Shown here one piece after another: positions 8,632 through 17,742 of a DNA stretch of 53,604 nucleotides; the stretch's first letter is position 1, and the number at the start of each line of letters is the position of its first letter. Both the position numbers and the translations under genes were made by a program. This DNA comes from an uncultured Alphaproteobacteria bacterium (lineage in GTDB: Bacteria; Pseudomonadota; Alphaproteobacteria; HIMB59). The DNA lies in NCBI GenBank assembly GCA_902616855.1, contig CACMUL010000008.1:1-53604 (forward strand), read 5' to 3'. Under the pieces are notes generated by a model. The model saw only the letters and a program-made list of their open reading frames with translations. It searched no databases and was not told the DNA's origin.

Positions 8632-10019
8632 TTCTCAAGTCCTTTAATTATATCTTCACAAACTTTCTTAGCATCTCCAAATAGCATTAAGGTATTGTCT
8701 CTGAAAAATAATTCATTTTGAACACCTGCATATCCACTAGCCATGCCTCTTTTAACGAAAAATACTTGACCAGCATTTTCCACATCTAAAATAGGCATAC
8801 CATAAATGGCACTCGTCTTATCAGTTTTTGCAGCTGGGTTAGTTACATCATTAGCACCAATCACAAATGCAACATCAGTCTCAGAGAAATCTCTGTTAAT
8901 TTCATCAAGTTCTAGAACTTCATCATAAGGAACATTTGCTTCTGCAAGTAACACGTTCATGTGTCCCGGCATTCTTCCAGCTACAGGATGGATTGCATAT
9001 CTTACTTCAGCACCTGCTGCTTTGAGTAAATCACCCATCTCTCTAAGTGCGTGTTGTGCTTGAGCAACAGCCATTCCGTAACCAGGAACAATGATTATTG
9101 TTTTGCTATTTTTCATCATAAAAGCAGCATCAGCAGCGTTACCTTGTTTTGCTTGACGATCATCTTTTACTCCGCCAGCACTAGCTGCTTGTTCACCACC
9201 AAATCCTCCAAGTAAAACGTTTAAGAAAGATCTATTCATTCCTTTACACATTATGTAACTCAAAATAGCTCCTGACGACCCAACAAGAGCGCCGGTAATA
9301 ATCAATAAGTTATTGGATAGAGTGAAACCAATTCCAGCAGCGGCCCATCCAGAATATGAGTTTAACATTGAGACAATAACTGGCATATCTGCTCCTCCAA
9401 TTGGAACAATTAAAAGTACACCGATAACAAATGAGGCAAAAACGATAAGCCAAAATAATTCTTGGTTTTGATCGATGCAAAACTTAACAATTAAAGCAAT
9501 AATTCCTAAACCTAAAAGTAAATTAATAAAATGTTGACCTTTGAAAACTAAAGGATTTCCTGAGACAAAACCTTGGAGTTTTCCAAAAGCTATAATAGAT
9601 CCTGTAAAAGTCACAGCACCTATTGCTGTTCCAATTGACATTTCTATTAAACTTCCAATCGGAATAGATCCGACAGTACCTATATTAAAGGCACTAGGAT
9701 TGTAATATGCAGAAGCAGCAACAAACACAGCAGCTAATCCTACCAAGCTATGGAAAGCAGCAACTAATTGTGGTAATGCAGTCATTTGAATTTTAACTGC
9801 AATTGATGTTCCAATCAAACCACCTATTAAAAAAGCTATTCCAATTTCTTTATAGCTAAGTACACCAGGATTGGACAGTGTTGTGACTATGGCTATAGTC
9901 ATTCCTAAAATTCCTAAAAAATTTCCTCTCCTTGCAGTTGAGGGATGTGATAACCCTCTAAGAGAAAGTATAAATAAAACCGATGATACTAAATATGCTG
10001 CAGTTGTTAAAGTTGACAT
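8628..10019 (-). CDS. pntB: NAD(P) transhydrogenase subunit beta
   Basis: This 463-residue protein has an N-terminal membrane domain of about eight to nine helices (roughly residues 1-260) and a C-terminal NADP-binding domain III with the characteristic [10 protein letters not shown] nucleotide loop and the [18 protein letters not shown] segment. It forms the proton channel and NADPH-binding part of the proton-translocating transhydrogenase, which uses the proton motive force to make NADPH from NADH. The gene follows pntAb by seven bases. The segment between the two domains ([10 protein letters not shown]...) is a short linker. Length and motifs are normal for the family. Confidence 0.97.
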   Translation of the reverse strand: MSTLTTAAYLVSSVLFILSLRGLSHPSTARRGNFLGILGMTIAIVTTLSNPGVLSYKEIGIAFLIGGLIGTSIAVKIQMTALPQLVAAFHSLVGLAAVFVAASAYYNPSAFNIGTVGSIPIGSLIEMSIGTAIGAVTFTGSIIAFGKLQGFVSGNPLVFKGQHFINLLLGLGIIALIVKFCIDQNQELFWLIVFASFVIGVLLIVPIGGADMPVIVSMLNSYSGWAAAGIGFTLSNNLLIITGALVGSSGAILSYIMCKGMNRSFLNVLLGGFGGEQAASAGGVKDDRQAKQGNAADAAFMMKNSKTIIIVPGYGMAVAQAQHALREMGDLLKAAGAEVRYAIHPVAGRMPGHMNVLLAEANVPYDEVLELDEINRDFSETDVAFVIGANDVTNPAAKTDKTSAIYGMPILDVENAGQVFFVKRGMASGYAGVQNELFFRDNTLMLFGDAKKVCEDIIKGLEN

Positions 10020-10026
10020 TTTTTAC

Positions 10027-10416
10027 CTATTGTTTCTTTTTAAACATGGAGAGCATTCGATTTGTTACAACGAACCCCCCAAATATGTTAACGGCAGCAA
10101 GAGTTACAGCAACTAAACCAAAATATTTAGAAATATTACTATCAACAGGACCTGCGGCCAATAAAGCTCCAACAATAATTACGGACGAAATAGCATTTGT
10201 GACACCCATTAAAGGACTGTGTAAAGCTGGGGTAACCGACCAAACTACATAATAACCTACAAAACAAGCCAATACCAAAACAGTTATACCAAAAATAATA
10301 AAGTCACTATGGCCTCCAGATGTTTCGGCCACACTAGATGCTAACTGGCTTGCTTCATTAGCAATTTGTTGTGCTTTGTATGATAAGCTTTCTAATTGAT
10401 TTGAAATTTCTGACAT
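10027..10416 (-). CDS. pntAb: NAD(P) transhydrogenase subunit alpha part 2
   Basis: This 129-residue membrane protein supplies the helices that in Escherichia coli are fused to the end of PntA. The N-terminal 40 residues are a polar alanine/serine/glutamine-rich extension, followed by three helices, including [15 protein letters not shown], a conserved segment of the transhydrogenase membrane domain. Splitting alpha into pntAa and pntAb is typical of alphaproteobacteria. A good ribosome site (AAGGAG) lies five bases before its ATG, and the gene is placed between pntAa and pntB with spacers of 12 and 7 bases, consistent with one operon. Confidence 0.96.
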   Translation of the reverse strand: MSEISNQLESLSYKAQQIANEASQLASSVAETSGGHSDFIIFGITVLVLACFVGYYVVWSVTPALHSPLMGVTNAISSVIIVGALLAAGPVDSNISKYFGLVAVTLAAVNIFGGFVVTNRMLSMFKKKQ

Positions 10417-10428
10417 AGTAACTCCTTT

Positions 10429-11544
10429 TTATTTTATTAAAATCTTTCCAGCTGAGCAAATCATTGTAGCTTTAATAATTTCATCACTTTTATTAATTAT
10501 AGATTTTTTCTTATCTTCAAAGTTCATTAATTTTAAAAAGTTAGAAATATTTTTTGAAAAAAGGCTTGAGGCATTATTTGCTACTCTGCCAGGAACGTTG
10601 GCATGACCTACAATCTTAAGACCATTTTTTGAAACGACTTTTCCAACTTGGCTAAATTCGCAGTTCCCTCCTGACTCTACAGCTAGATCAACAATAACTG
10701 AACCATTTTGCATGTTCTCCAACATTTCTTTTTTTAAAATTAAAGGTGCTTTTCTTCCTGGTATTTGAGCAGTACATATTACAATATCCATTGTCTTTAA
10801 AGTTTCTGCCAATAAAGCTTCTTGTTTTTTTTGGTACTCTGCACTCATTTCTTTTGCATAACCACCCTTCGTTTCAGCATTCTTAGACTCCTCATCCTCG
10901 ACCATAACAAATTTACCACCAAGACTCTCTACTTGCTCTTTTGAGGCTATTCTTACGTCTGTAGCAAAAACAATAGCACCTAATCTTTTAGCAGTTGCTA
11001 TAGCTTGTAAACCTGCAACACCTGCACCTATGACTAAAACATTTGCCGGAGTAACTTTACCAGCAGCAGTCATAAATAATGGTAATACTCTGTTAAATTC
11101 TTGAGCAGCATCTATAACCGCATGATATCCTGCTAAATTTGCTTGAGAGGACAAAATATCCATATCTTGAGCTCGAGTAATTCTTGGGACTAGTTCTAAA
11201 GCAAACGCTGATATTTTTTTAGAATTTAAAATTTTAATACTGTCTTGGTTGTTCTGTATACTGATTTGAGAAATAACCATAGAATTATTTTTTATTAATT
11301 TAGATTCATCTGGAGTTGGGCAATTTATTTTTAAAATAATATCAGAATTCTTAAAAACTTCTTTTGAAGTGGATAGAGTCGCTCCAGACTCTTTATACGA
11401 TTTATCATTAAAACCTGAAAGTGAACCTGCCCCCTTTTCAATAAATACTTGGTGACCAGCTTTTACATAGTTTTTTACATCATCAGGAGAAATAGAAACT
11501 CTATTCTCAAACTTTTTTTTTTCTTTAACTGCGCCTATTATCAT
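10429..11544 (-). CDS. pntAa: NAD(P) transhydrogenase subunit alpha part 1
   Basis: This 371-residue protein is the peripheral NAD(H)-binding domain I of transhydrogenase, related to alanine dehydrogenase. It begins MIIGAVKEKK.FENRVS, carries RITRAQDMDILSSQANLAGY, the Rossmann loop VIGAGVAGLQAIATAKRLGA, and the mobile-loop region VESGGNCEFS. It is the first gene of the pntAa-pntAb-pntB operon, 96 bases downstream of the ABC1 kinase gene. On the minus strand that gap contains a possible promoter, TTAACA and TATACA with 16 bases between, at about 11565-11595, and an AGGA ribosome site, which are inference only. Confidence 0.96.
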   Translation of the reverse strand: MIIGAVKEKKKFENRVSISPDDVKNYVKAGHQVFIEKGAGSLSGFNDKSYKESGATLSTSKEVFKNSDIILKINCPTPDESKLIKNNSMVISQISIQNNQDSIKILNSKKISAFALELVPRITRAQDMDILSSQANLAGYHAVIDAAQEFNRVLPLFMTAAGKVTPANVLVIGAGVAGLQAIATAKRLGAIVFATDVRIASKEQVESLGGKFVMVEDEESKNAETKGGYAKEMSAEYQKKQEALLAETLKTMDIVICTAQIPGRKAPLILKKEMLENMQNGSVIVDLAVESGGNCEFSQVGKVVSKNGLKIVGHANVPGRVANNASSLFSKNISNFLKLMNFEDKKKSIINKSDEIIKATMICSAGKILIK

Positions 11545-11580
11545 TAACTTGTTCCTTTTAGAAGGTATGTTGTATATCAG

Positions 11581-11611
11581 ATAAATCTAATTTGTTAAGT
11601 CTAAGATTTAT
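11581..11611. repeat. short inverted repeat in the leader of the transhydrogenase operon
   Basis: ATAAATCT at 11581-11588 is mirrored by AGATTTAT at 11604-11611 with a 15-base spacer, inside the 96-base gap between the ABC1 kinase gene and pntAa. It overlaps the candidate promoter. It could be an operator or a weak hairpin, or chance in an AT-rich sequence; one GC pair makes a stable terminator unlikely. Confidence 0.3.
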
Positions 11612-11640
11612 AAAATTTATTAAACATTTGTTGAAAGTCT

Positions 11641-12969
11641 TCATAAACCGGCAAATTTAAATGCTTTTTTTTGATTGGACTCCACACTTTTAACTGAAAA
11701 ATCTTTAATTAAGTCATGAAAAAGCTTGTACCAATTTATTTCAGCTTTTAAATGAATAAAGATTGACCCCAAACCAACTGCTGCTCGATCCATAAATACA
11801 AACTCTCTTGGAGGTTTAACGCCTCCATATTTTTTGAGCTCTTTATGGACTTCACTAGCTATTTTAGCTCCATAAATACCACTATCTGAGTCTTGTATTT
11901 TTCGAACCTCATTCTTTAAAATTGGATCATACAAAAATAATGCCCATTTATTTAAAACATTCATTAATTTATCATCAATGTCTTTAAACCCCCATACTTG
12001 ATAGGCGGTTTTTATCTTCTCATTGTCTTTTTCTTTAAGGGCAAAATAAAGGTCTATTACGCCTTTAACAAACTTAGGTGGAAATATCCTTACACAGCCA
12101 TAATCAAATAAATTTATATTGTTTTTATTATCTACTGAGTAATTACCTAAATGTGGATCTCCGTGAATTATACCGTATTTATAAAAGGGTAAATACCATG
12201 CCATAAATAATTTTTTTGCTAATTCATTTCTAGTTTTTTGTGGTGCGTTTTTGTATTCAATTAATTTTTTGCCATTAAGAAATTCCATAACTAAAAGTCT
12301 GTTTGTAGATATTTTTTCGTAAACATTTGGAATTTTGATATAAGAATTATTTTTATGAATAAATTTAAAAATTTTTAAATGTTTATTTTCTAAACTATAA
12401 TTTAATTCTTCTTTTAGTCTTGCTTCTATTTCTTTATAGATCTCTCTAATTTGAATTGATTTATTATAACTAGAGTAAATCTTAAATATAATTTTTAATT
12501 GATTTAAGTCAGCTTCTACTGCTGAGGACATATCAGGATACTGGAGCTTACACGCTACATAATCATTGGTTTTCAATTTGGCCTTGTGAACCTGACCTAA
12601 AGAGGCAGCAAAACTTGCTTCTTGATTAAATTCTTTGAAGTTATTTTGCCAATTTTCACCTAATTCAGCTTTCATTCTTCTTTTTACAAACACCCATGAC
12701 ATTGGAGGTGCATTTGACTGTAATTCAGCTAATTTTCTCGCATACTCTTCAGGCAGTAAATCAGGAATAGTAGCGCTTAACTGTGCTACCTTCATCAAAG
12801 GTCCTTTTAAATTACCTAAAATCTCTGTAATTTGAGCCGCATACTTTTGATCACTTAAATCAAAATTTAAATATTTTTTACCTGCAAATTTAGTAGCTAA
12901 AGAAGTCATGGAAGTTGTGACTTTTGAGTACCTTTTTACTCTTGATACTAAATTATTTTCTTCTTTCAT
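11641..12969 (-). CDS. ABC1/UbiB-type atypical kinase (AarF/COQ8 family)
   Basis: This 442-residue protein has the atypical protein-kinase-like fold of the UbiB/COQ8 family. Visible features are the N-terminal KVAQLSATIPDLLPEEY segment (the KxGQ-type region, here KVAQ), the alanine-rich loop FAASLGQVHKA in place of a P-loop, an ACKLQYP lysine strand, and the catalytic loop HGDPHLGNY with LFDYGCVR as the metal-binding motif. Members assist ubiquinone biosynthesis through an ATPase or lipid-linked activity. It lacks the C-terminal membrane helices of gammaproteobacterial UbiB and is closer in length to COQ8/ADCK-type proteins. It lies seven bases downstream of the M3 oligopeptidase gene. Confidence 0.9.
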   Translation of the reverse strand: MKEENNLVSRVKRYSKVTTSMTSLATKFAGKKYLNFDLSDQKYAAQITEILGNLKGPLMKVAQLSATIPDLLPEEYARKLAELQSNAPPMSWVFVKRRMKAELGENWQNNFKEFNQEASFAASLGQVHKAKLKTNDYVACKLQYPDMSSAVEADLNQLKIIFKIYSSYNKSIQIREIYKEIEARLKEELNYSLENKHLKIFKFIHKNNSYIKIPNVYEKISTNRLLVMEFLNGKKLIEYKNAPQKTRNELAKKLFMAWYLPFYKYGIIHGDPHLGNYSVDNKNNINLFDYGCVRIFPPKFVKGVIDLYFALKEKDNEKIKTAYQVWGFKDIDDKLMNVLNKWALFLYDPILKNEVRKIQDSDSGIYGAKIASEVHKELKKYGGVKPPREFVFMDRAAVGLGSIFIHLKAEINWYKLFHDLIKDFSVKSVESNQKKAFKFAGL

Positions 12970-12975
12970 TTTAAA

Positions 12976-14724
12976 CTAAATACTTTTTTCAAACTCATCA
13001 ATTAAACCTGAAATCATTGAGAGGCCTTTTTCCCAACTATTTTTTTGTTTTAAATCCACATTAAATGGTTTTAAAACTTCACTATAGTGTTTCGAGCCAC
13101 CACTTTTTAAAAGACTTATGTAACTTTCCTTAAAATTTGGAAGGCCCTCATCATAAAGTTGAATCAAAATATTTACTAAACAATCTCCAAAAGCATAAGC
13201 ATATACATAAAAGGGAGTATGAATAAAATGAGGTATGTATGTCCAAAAATATCTGTATCCATCTGTTAATTCAATATTAGGGCCAAGACTTTCTGATTGT
13301 GTTTTCATCCAAAAATCACAAAGTTGATCAGATGATAATTCTCCTTTTTTTCTCTCATTGTGAACTAACTTTTCAAATTCAAAAAATGATATTTGCCTGA
13401 CAACAGTGTTAATCATATCTTCTATTTTTGATGCTAAAAGATATTTTCTGGCACTCTTATCACTATCTTCAAGTAATGTTCGAAAAGTCATCATCTCTCC
13501 AAAGACACTTGCGGTCTCTGCTAGAGTAAGTGGGGTGCTGGATAAGAGCAAACCTTGTTTAGCAGACAAATATTGATGACATCCATGTCCGAGTTCATGA
13601 GCTAATGTCATTACATCTCTGGTTTTACCATGGAAGTTTGTCAAAATGTAAGGGTGTATTGATGGTATGGTAGAAGCTGCAAATGCTCCTGGAGATTTAC
13701 CTGATTTTAATTCTGCATCAATCCAACTGTTATTAAAAAATAATAATACAATATCTTTAAAACTTTTATCAAAGTTAGCATATGAACGGATTACAATATC
13801 TTTTGCCTCAGACCAATTTATCTTTTTATTTGGTGAGTTAGGATAAGGCGCATTTCTATCCCAATAATTTAATTTTTCTTGGTTAAATAGTTTGGCCTTA
13901 ATTTTATAGTAACGATGTGAGATGTTCTTGTAGTTGGAAGTAACACTCTCAGTAAGTGCGTCGACAACTTCATTTTCAACATTATTCGCTAAATTTCTTG
14001 AATCTGTTGGAGAGTTGTATTTTCTCCACTTATCATTAATAATTTTATCTTTTGCTAAAGTATTAGTTATAAAAGTAAAAGTTTTTACATTTGATTTGAA
14101 AACATCCTCTATACTTTCAGCAGCTTTTTCTCTGATCATTGCGTTATGATCAGATAATAAATTTAATGCTTCTGAGCTATTTACCTCTTTATCATCAATT
14201 TTAAATTTTAAATCGTTAATTTGCTCTTGAAAGAATCTAATCCATGAGTTTGAGGTTAAATCTTTATCTAAAAAAATCATTTCACTCTTTTCATCGAGTT
14301 GATGTTCTTTGAATCTTCGAATATTTATTAACCAATTTTTATATTTACCAGCATTTGATAAAAATTTTTCAAATTCTAAGTCAGTTGTAATATTAATTTC
14401 ATTTTTAAAAAAAATTAAATTAGAATTTAAATCAGTAAGCTTTTCATAAATCCCCTGATAAAATTGAACAATTTCATTATTGTTCATATTTGTTTCGTAA
14501 ATTAAAGAGGCGTAACTTGCTAACTTACCTCCCAATTCATTTATATCCTCAAACTCTTTTATAATGCTTTCAATATTTTGAATTTGTTGAATTAATTTTC
14601 CTTTGTATTTTTTATTAAAAGATTTGGAGAGATTTTTATATTTTTCGAGATCAAGATCAATTCCTTCATCTTTTATAGAAGAGTAAAAATCTCCTAAATT
14701 CCAGTTCGGCAATTTCTCGGTCAT
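12976..14724 (-). CDS. M3 family oligoendopeptidase (PepF-like)
   Basis: This 582-residue metallopeptidase has the zinc-binding HELGHGCHQ motif (HExxH) in its C-terminal half, followed by the third ligand region with ETASVFGEMM, and the conserved TDGYRYFWTYIPHFIHTPFYVYAY segment of the PepF branch (shown here only as a position-independent description of a Tyr-rich substrate pocket). The N-terminal half is helical. It degrades short cytosolic peptides. The gene directly follows the DUF1244 gene after five bases and precedes the ABC1 kinase gene, so the three are likely co-transcribed. No signal peptide is seen. Confidence 0.94.
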   Translation of the reverse strand: MTEKLPNWNLGDFYSSIKDEGIDLDLEKYKNLSKSFNKKYKGKLIQQIQNIESIIKEFEDINELGGKLASYASLIYETNMNNNEIVQFYQGIYEKLTDLNSNLIFFKNEINITTDLEFEKFLSNAGKYKNWLINIRRFKEHQLDEKSEMIFLDKDLTSNSWIRFFQEQINDLKFKIDDKEVNSSEALNLLSDHNAMIREKAAESIEDVFKSNVKTFTFITNTLAKDKIINDKWRKYNSPTDSRNLANNVENEVVDALTESVTSNYKNISHRYYKIKAKLFNQEKLNYWDRNAPYPNSPNKKINWSEAKDIVIRSYANFDKSFKDIVLLFFNNSWIDAELKSGKSPGAFAASTIPSIHPYILTNFHGKTRDVMTLAHELGHGCHQYLSAKQGLLLSSTPLTLAETASVFGEMMTFRTLLEDSDKSARKYLLASKIEDMINTVVRQISFFEFEKLVHNERKKGELSSDQLCDFWMKTQSESLGPNIELTDGYRYFWTYIPHFIHTPFYVYAYAFGDCLVNILIQLYDEGLPNFKESYISLLKSGGSKHYSEVLKPFNVDLKQKNSWEKGLSMISGLIDEFEKSI

Positions 14725-14729
14725 CTAAA

Positions 14730-15023
14730 CTATTTTTTTTTAAATTGTTCTATTTGTTCTTTTGTTGCCTCTGATTGATATTTACTTTTCCACTCAGAGT
14801 AAGCCATTCCATAGATAATCTTTCTTGATTCCTCATAGTCTAGATCATAGTTTTCCTCTTTTGCATATTTTACATACCATTTTGATAAACAATTTCTGCA
14901 AAATCCACTAAGATTCATCAGGTCAATATTTTGTACATCAGATCTATCTCTTAAATGATTAATTAAATGATCAAGTACGTTAGCTTTAATTTTGTACTCT
15001 TGTTCTTTTGATATTTTACTCAT
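14730..15023 (-). CDS. DUF1244 domain-containing protein
   Basis: This 97-residue protein matches the DUF1244 family nearly end to end: a helical start, DHLINHLRDRSDVQNIDLMN, then GFCRNCLSKWY with cysteines at residues 42 and 45, and YGMAYSEWKSKYQ near the C-terminus. The family is widespread in proteobacteria and structurally small and helical, but has no established biochemical role. It is often found near pyruvate kinase in alphaproteobacteria, as here, where it is divergent from pyk across 47 bases. The two cysteines could bind a metal, which is a guess. Confidence 0.92.
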   Translation of the reverse strand: MSKISKEQEYKIKANVLDHLINHLRDRSDVQNIDLMNLSGFCRNCLSKWYVKYAKEENYDLDYEESRKIIYGMAYSEWKSKYQSEATKEQIEQFKKK

Positions 15024-15070
15024 GGTAATTTACTAATATCATGTTATTTATTAATTTCTAAACAAATCAA

Positions 15071-16507
15071 ATGAAACTTAGAAACCGCAAAGCCAAAATT
15101 GTTGCAACTTTAGGACCAGCCTGTGAAAATGAAAAAGCTATTGAGAAATTATTTTTATCTGGTGCTGACGTTTTTCGTCTAAATTTTAGTCATGGTGACC
15201 ATGAGGATCACAAAAAAAAAGTTAAAATTATTAGAAATTTAGAAAAAAAACATGATCGTTATATTTGTATTTTAGGTGACTTACAGGGTCCCAAATTCAG
15301 AGTTGGTAGATTTCTAAATGTCAAAGAACAACTAAAAAAAAACCAAATATTTACTTTTGATCAAAATAAAAAAGACGGTGACAGTTCTCGAGTCTACTTG
15401 CCTCACAAAGAAATTTTCAAATCTATAGCAATCGGACAAAGACTGTTAGTGAATGATGGTAAGGTAAGGTTAAAAGTAAAATCAAAATCTGCTTCTGTAA
15501 TTAGATGTGTTGTTACGGATGGTGGAGAAATTTCTAATAACAAAGGATTGAATATTCCAGATACAAAACTTGATTTAAAAATAATTACTCCAAAAGATAA
15601 AAAGGATTTAGAGCTAGCTATTAAACTTGATGTTGATTGGATAGCTCTTTCATTTATTCAAACTACAAAAGATTTATTAACAGCAAAAAAACTTATTCCT
15701 GCAAAATTTAAAGTAATGGTTAAAGTAGAAAAACCCTCTGCTATGAAAGAAATTGAGTCGATAACCGAAAACTCTGATGGAATTATGGTTGCTAGAGGAG
15801 ATCTGGGTGTTGAAACCAACCCAGAAGATGTGCCAATTCATCAAAGAACAATGGTCGCTGCATGTAGAAAATTTGGAAAGCCATGTATTGTTGCAACCCA
15901 AATGCTTGAGAGTATGATTGACTCACCTACTCCGACAAGGGCTGAGGCCTCTGATGTCGCTACAGCAGTATTTCAAGGAGTAGACGCTGTAATGTTATCT
16001 GCAGAGTCAGCTGCTGGTAATTATCCCAAAGAGTCTGTAGAAATGATGAATAAAATTATTAAACGCGTTGAAAGTGATCCTAAATATTTAGCTAATATTC
16101 AAAATTATAATTTGAATATGGTAAAAACATCAACAGAGGCTATAGCTACTGCGGCACTTGAAGTAGCCACCATTGCTGAATGTAATTGTATTGCAACGTT
16201 TTCTCAATCAGGAAGATCTGTTTTAAGAGTCGCAAGGATGAGGCCTGATGTGACCTTAATTGGATTAACAACTAATAAAAAAGTTGCTCGTCAAAATGCT
16301 TTAACTTGGGGTACTTTTATGGATGTTGTTGATGAAATTTCATCATCAACTGAGATGGTTGACCGTGCCTGTAAAATAGCAAAGGTAAGAAAAATTCTAA
16401 AACATGGTGAAAAAATAATAATCACAGCTGGAGTACCTTTTGGAAAAGTTGGAAATACAAATATTCTTCGAATAGCTAAAATTATTTCAAATAGTAAATT
16501 AACTTAA
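15071..16507 (+). CDS. pyk: pyruvate kinase
   Basis: This 478-residue enzyme has the standard pyruvate kinase signatures: the N-terminal KIVATLGPA, RLNFSHG, the active-site VKVEKPSAM (catalytic lysine and glutamate), GIMVARGDLGVE, and ATQMLESM with TRAEASDVA. It converts phosphoenolpyruvate and ADP to pyruvate and ATP in glycolysis. The C-terminal domain (from about residue 350) is of normal length. The gene is monocistronic, divergent from DUF1244, and its 3' end overlaps the convergent aminotransferase gene by nine bases. Confidence 0.97.
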   Translation: MKLRNRKAKIVATLGPACENEKAIEKLFLSGADVFRLNFSHGDHEDHKKKVKIIRNLEKKHDRYICILGDLQGPKFRVGRFLNVKEQLKKNQIFTFDQNKKDGDSSRVYLPHKEIFKSIAIGQRLLVNDGKVRLKVKSKSASVIRCVVTDGGEISNNKGLNIPDTKLDLKIITPKDKKDLELAIKLDVDWIALSFIQTTKDLLTAKKLIPAKFKVMVKVEKPSAMKEIESITENSDGIMVARGDLGVETNPEDVPIHQRTMVAACRKFGKPCIVATQMLESMIDSPTPTRAEASDVATAVFQGVDAVMLSAESAAGNYPKESVEMMNKIIKRVESDPKYLANIQNYNLNMVKTSTEAIATAALEVATIAECNCIATFSQSGRSVLRVARMRPDVTLIGLTTNKKVARQNALTWGTFMDVVDEISSSTEMVDRACKIAKVRKILKHGEKIIITAGVPFGKVGNTNILRIAKIISNSKLT

Positions 16508-17695
16508 TTTAGAACAAGCAGTTTTAATTCTTTGGCAGGCATCCTCTAATATTGAGTCAGAGGTTGCATAAGATATTCTAAAGAAACCCTCTAGCCCAAA
16601 TGCAGAACCTTGTACACCTGCAACACCCACCTCTTCAAGAAGATAATCCATAAAGTCACCATCAGTTAAAAGTTTTTTACCAGACTCAGTTGTCTTACCT
16701 AAAACACCTTTACATGAAGCAAAAACGTAAAAAGCACCCTCTGGAGTTCTGCATGACAATCCAGGTGTATCATTTAAATGTTTTACAACTAAATTACGCC
16801 TTCTAAGAAAAGATTCATTGTTTGATATGATAAAACTTTGATCTCCATTTAATGCCTCAACAGAAGCCGCCATTGATATTGATGCTGTTGAAGATACGTT
16901 TTGTGATTGAACTTTGTTCATTGCATTGATGAGACTGACTGGACCTGCTGCGTAGCCTACTCTCCAGCCTGTCATACAATAAGACTTGGATAATCCATTC
17001 ATCGTTAACGTTCTCTCTTTTAAAAATGGACAAACTTCAGCTATTGTTTTGAAATCATTGGTGTCGTAAACAATCTTTTCATAAATATCATCTGATAAAA
17101 TATAAATATTTTCATAACTTTTAAGAACATCTCCTATAGCAACCAATTCCTCTTTGGTATACATAGATCCAGTCGGATTACTTGGGCTATTTAGCATGAG
17201 CCATTTTGTTTTTGAAGATATATTTTTCTCCAAATCCTCAGGTTTAATTTTAAAACCATTTTGCTCACCACACTCAACTATGATCGGTTTTCCATCATTT
17301 AAAATTACAATATCGGGGTAACTCACCCAATATGGGGCAGGGATTATAACTTCATCACCTTGATTAATTGTTGCTGAGAAAGCATTATAAATTATATGCT
17401 TTCCACCAACTCCAACTGTAATATTACCAAGTTCATAATTTAAGTTATTATCTCTTTGAAATTTTTTTTGAATTGCGACTTGCAGGTCTGGTGTTCCTTT
17501 ACCTGGTACATACTTTGTAAAACCCTTATTTATGGCCTCAATAGCTGCGCTTTTAATGTGATCAGGTGTATCAAAATCTGGTTCTCCAGCTGCTAAAACA
17601 ATCACATCCTTACCAGCTCTTTTCAGTTCCTGGGCCTTCATATTGGTAGCTATTGTTAATGATGGTTTTATGTTATTTACTCTATTTGAAATCAT
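16499..17695 (-). CDS. pyridoxal-phosphate aminotransferase, aspartate aminotransferase type
   Basis: This 398-residue class I aminotransferase has the substrate and cofactor segments AAGEPDFDTP, NSPSNPTGS, LSDDIYEKI, and the cofactor lysine in NGLSKSYCMTGWRVGY, with a C-terminal FFRISYATS arginine. It fits the alphaproteobacterial AatA group, which transaminates aspartate or related amino acids with 2-oxoglutarate and in some species also acts on prephenate. Divergent from uvrB across 47 bases. Length and motifs are complete. Confidence 0.93.
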   Translation of the reverse strand: MISNRVNNIKPSLTIATNMKAQELKRAGKDVIVLAAGEPDFDTPDHIKSAAIEAINKGFTKYVPGKGTPDLQVAIQKKFQRDNNLNYELGNITVGVGGKHIIYNAFSATINQGDEVIIPAPYWVSYPDIVILNDGKPIIVECGEQNGFKIKPEDLEKNISSKTKWLMLNSPSNPTGSMYTKEELVAIGDVLKSYENIYILSDDIYEKIVYDTNDFKTIAEVCPFLKERTLTMNGLSKSYCMTGWRVGYAAGPVSLINAMNKVQSQNVSSTASISMAASVEALNGDQSFIISNNESFLRRRNLVVKHLNDTPGLSCRTPEGAFYVFASCKGVLGKTTESGKKLLTDGDFMDYLLEEVGVAGVQGSAFGLEGFFRISYATSDSILEDACQRIKTACSKLS

Positions 17696-17742
17696 TTTTT
17701 TTATTTAGTTATCTATAAACTTATTTATAAATTTCTACAAGT

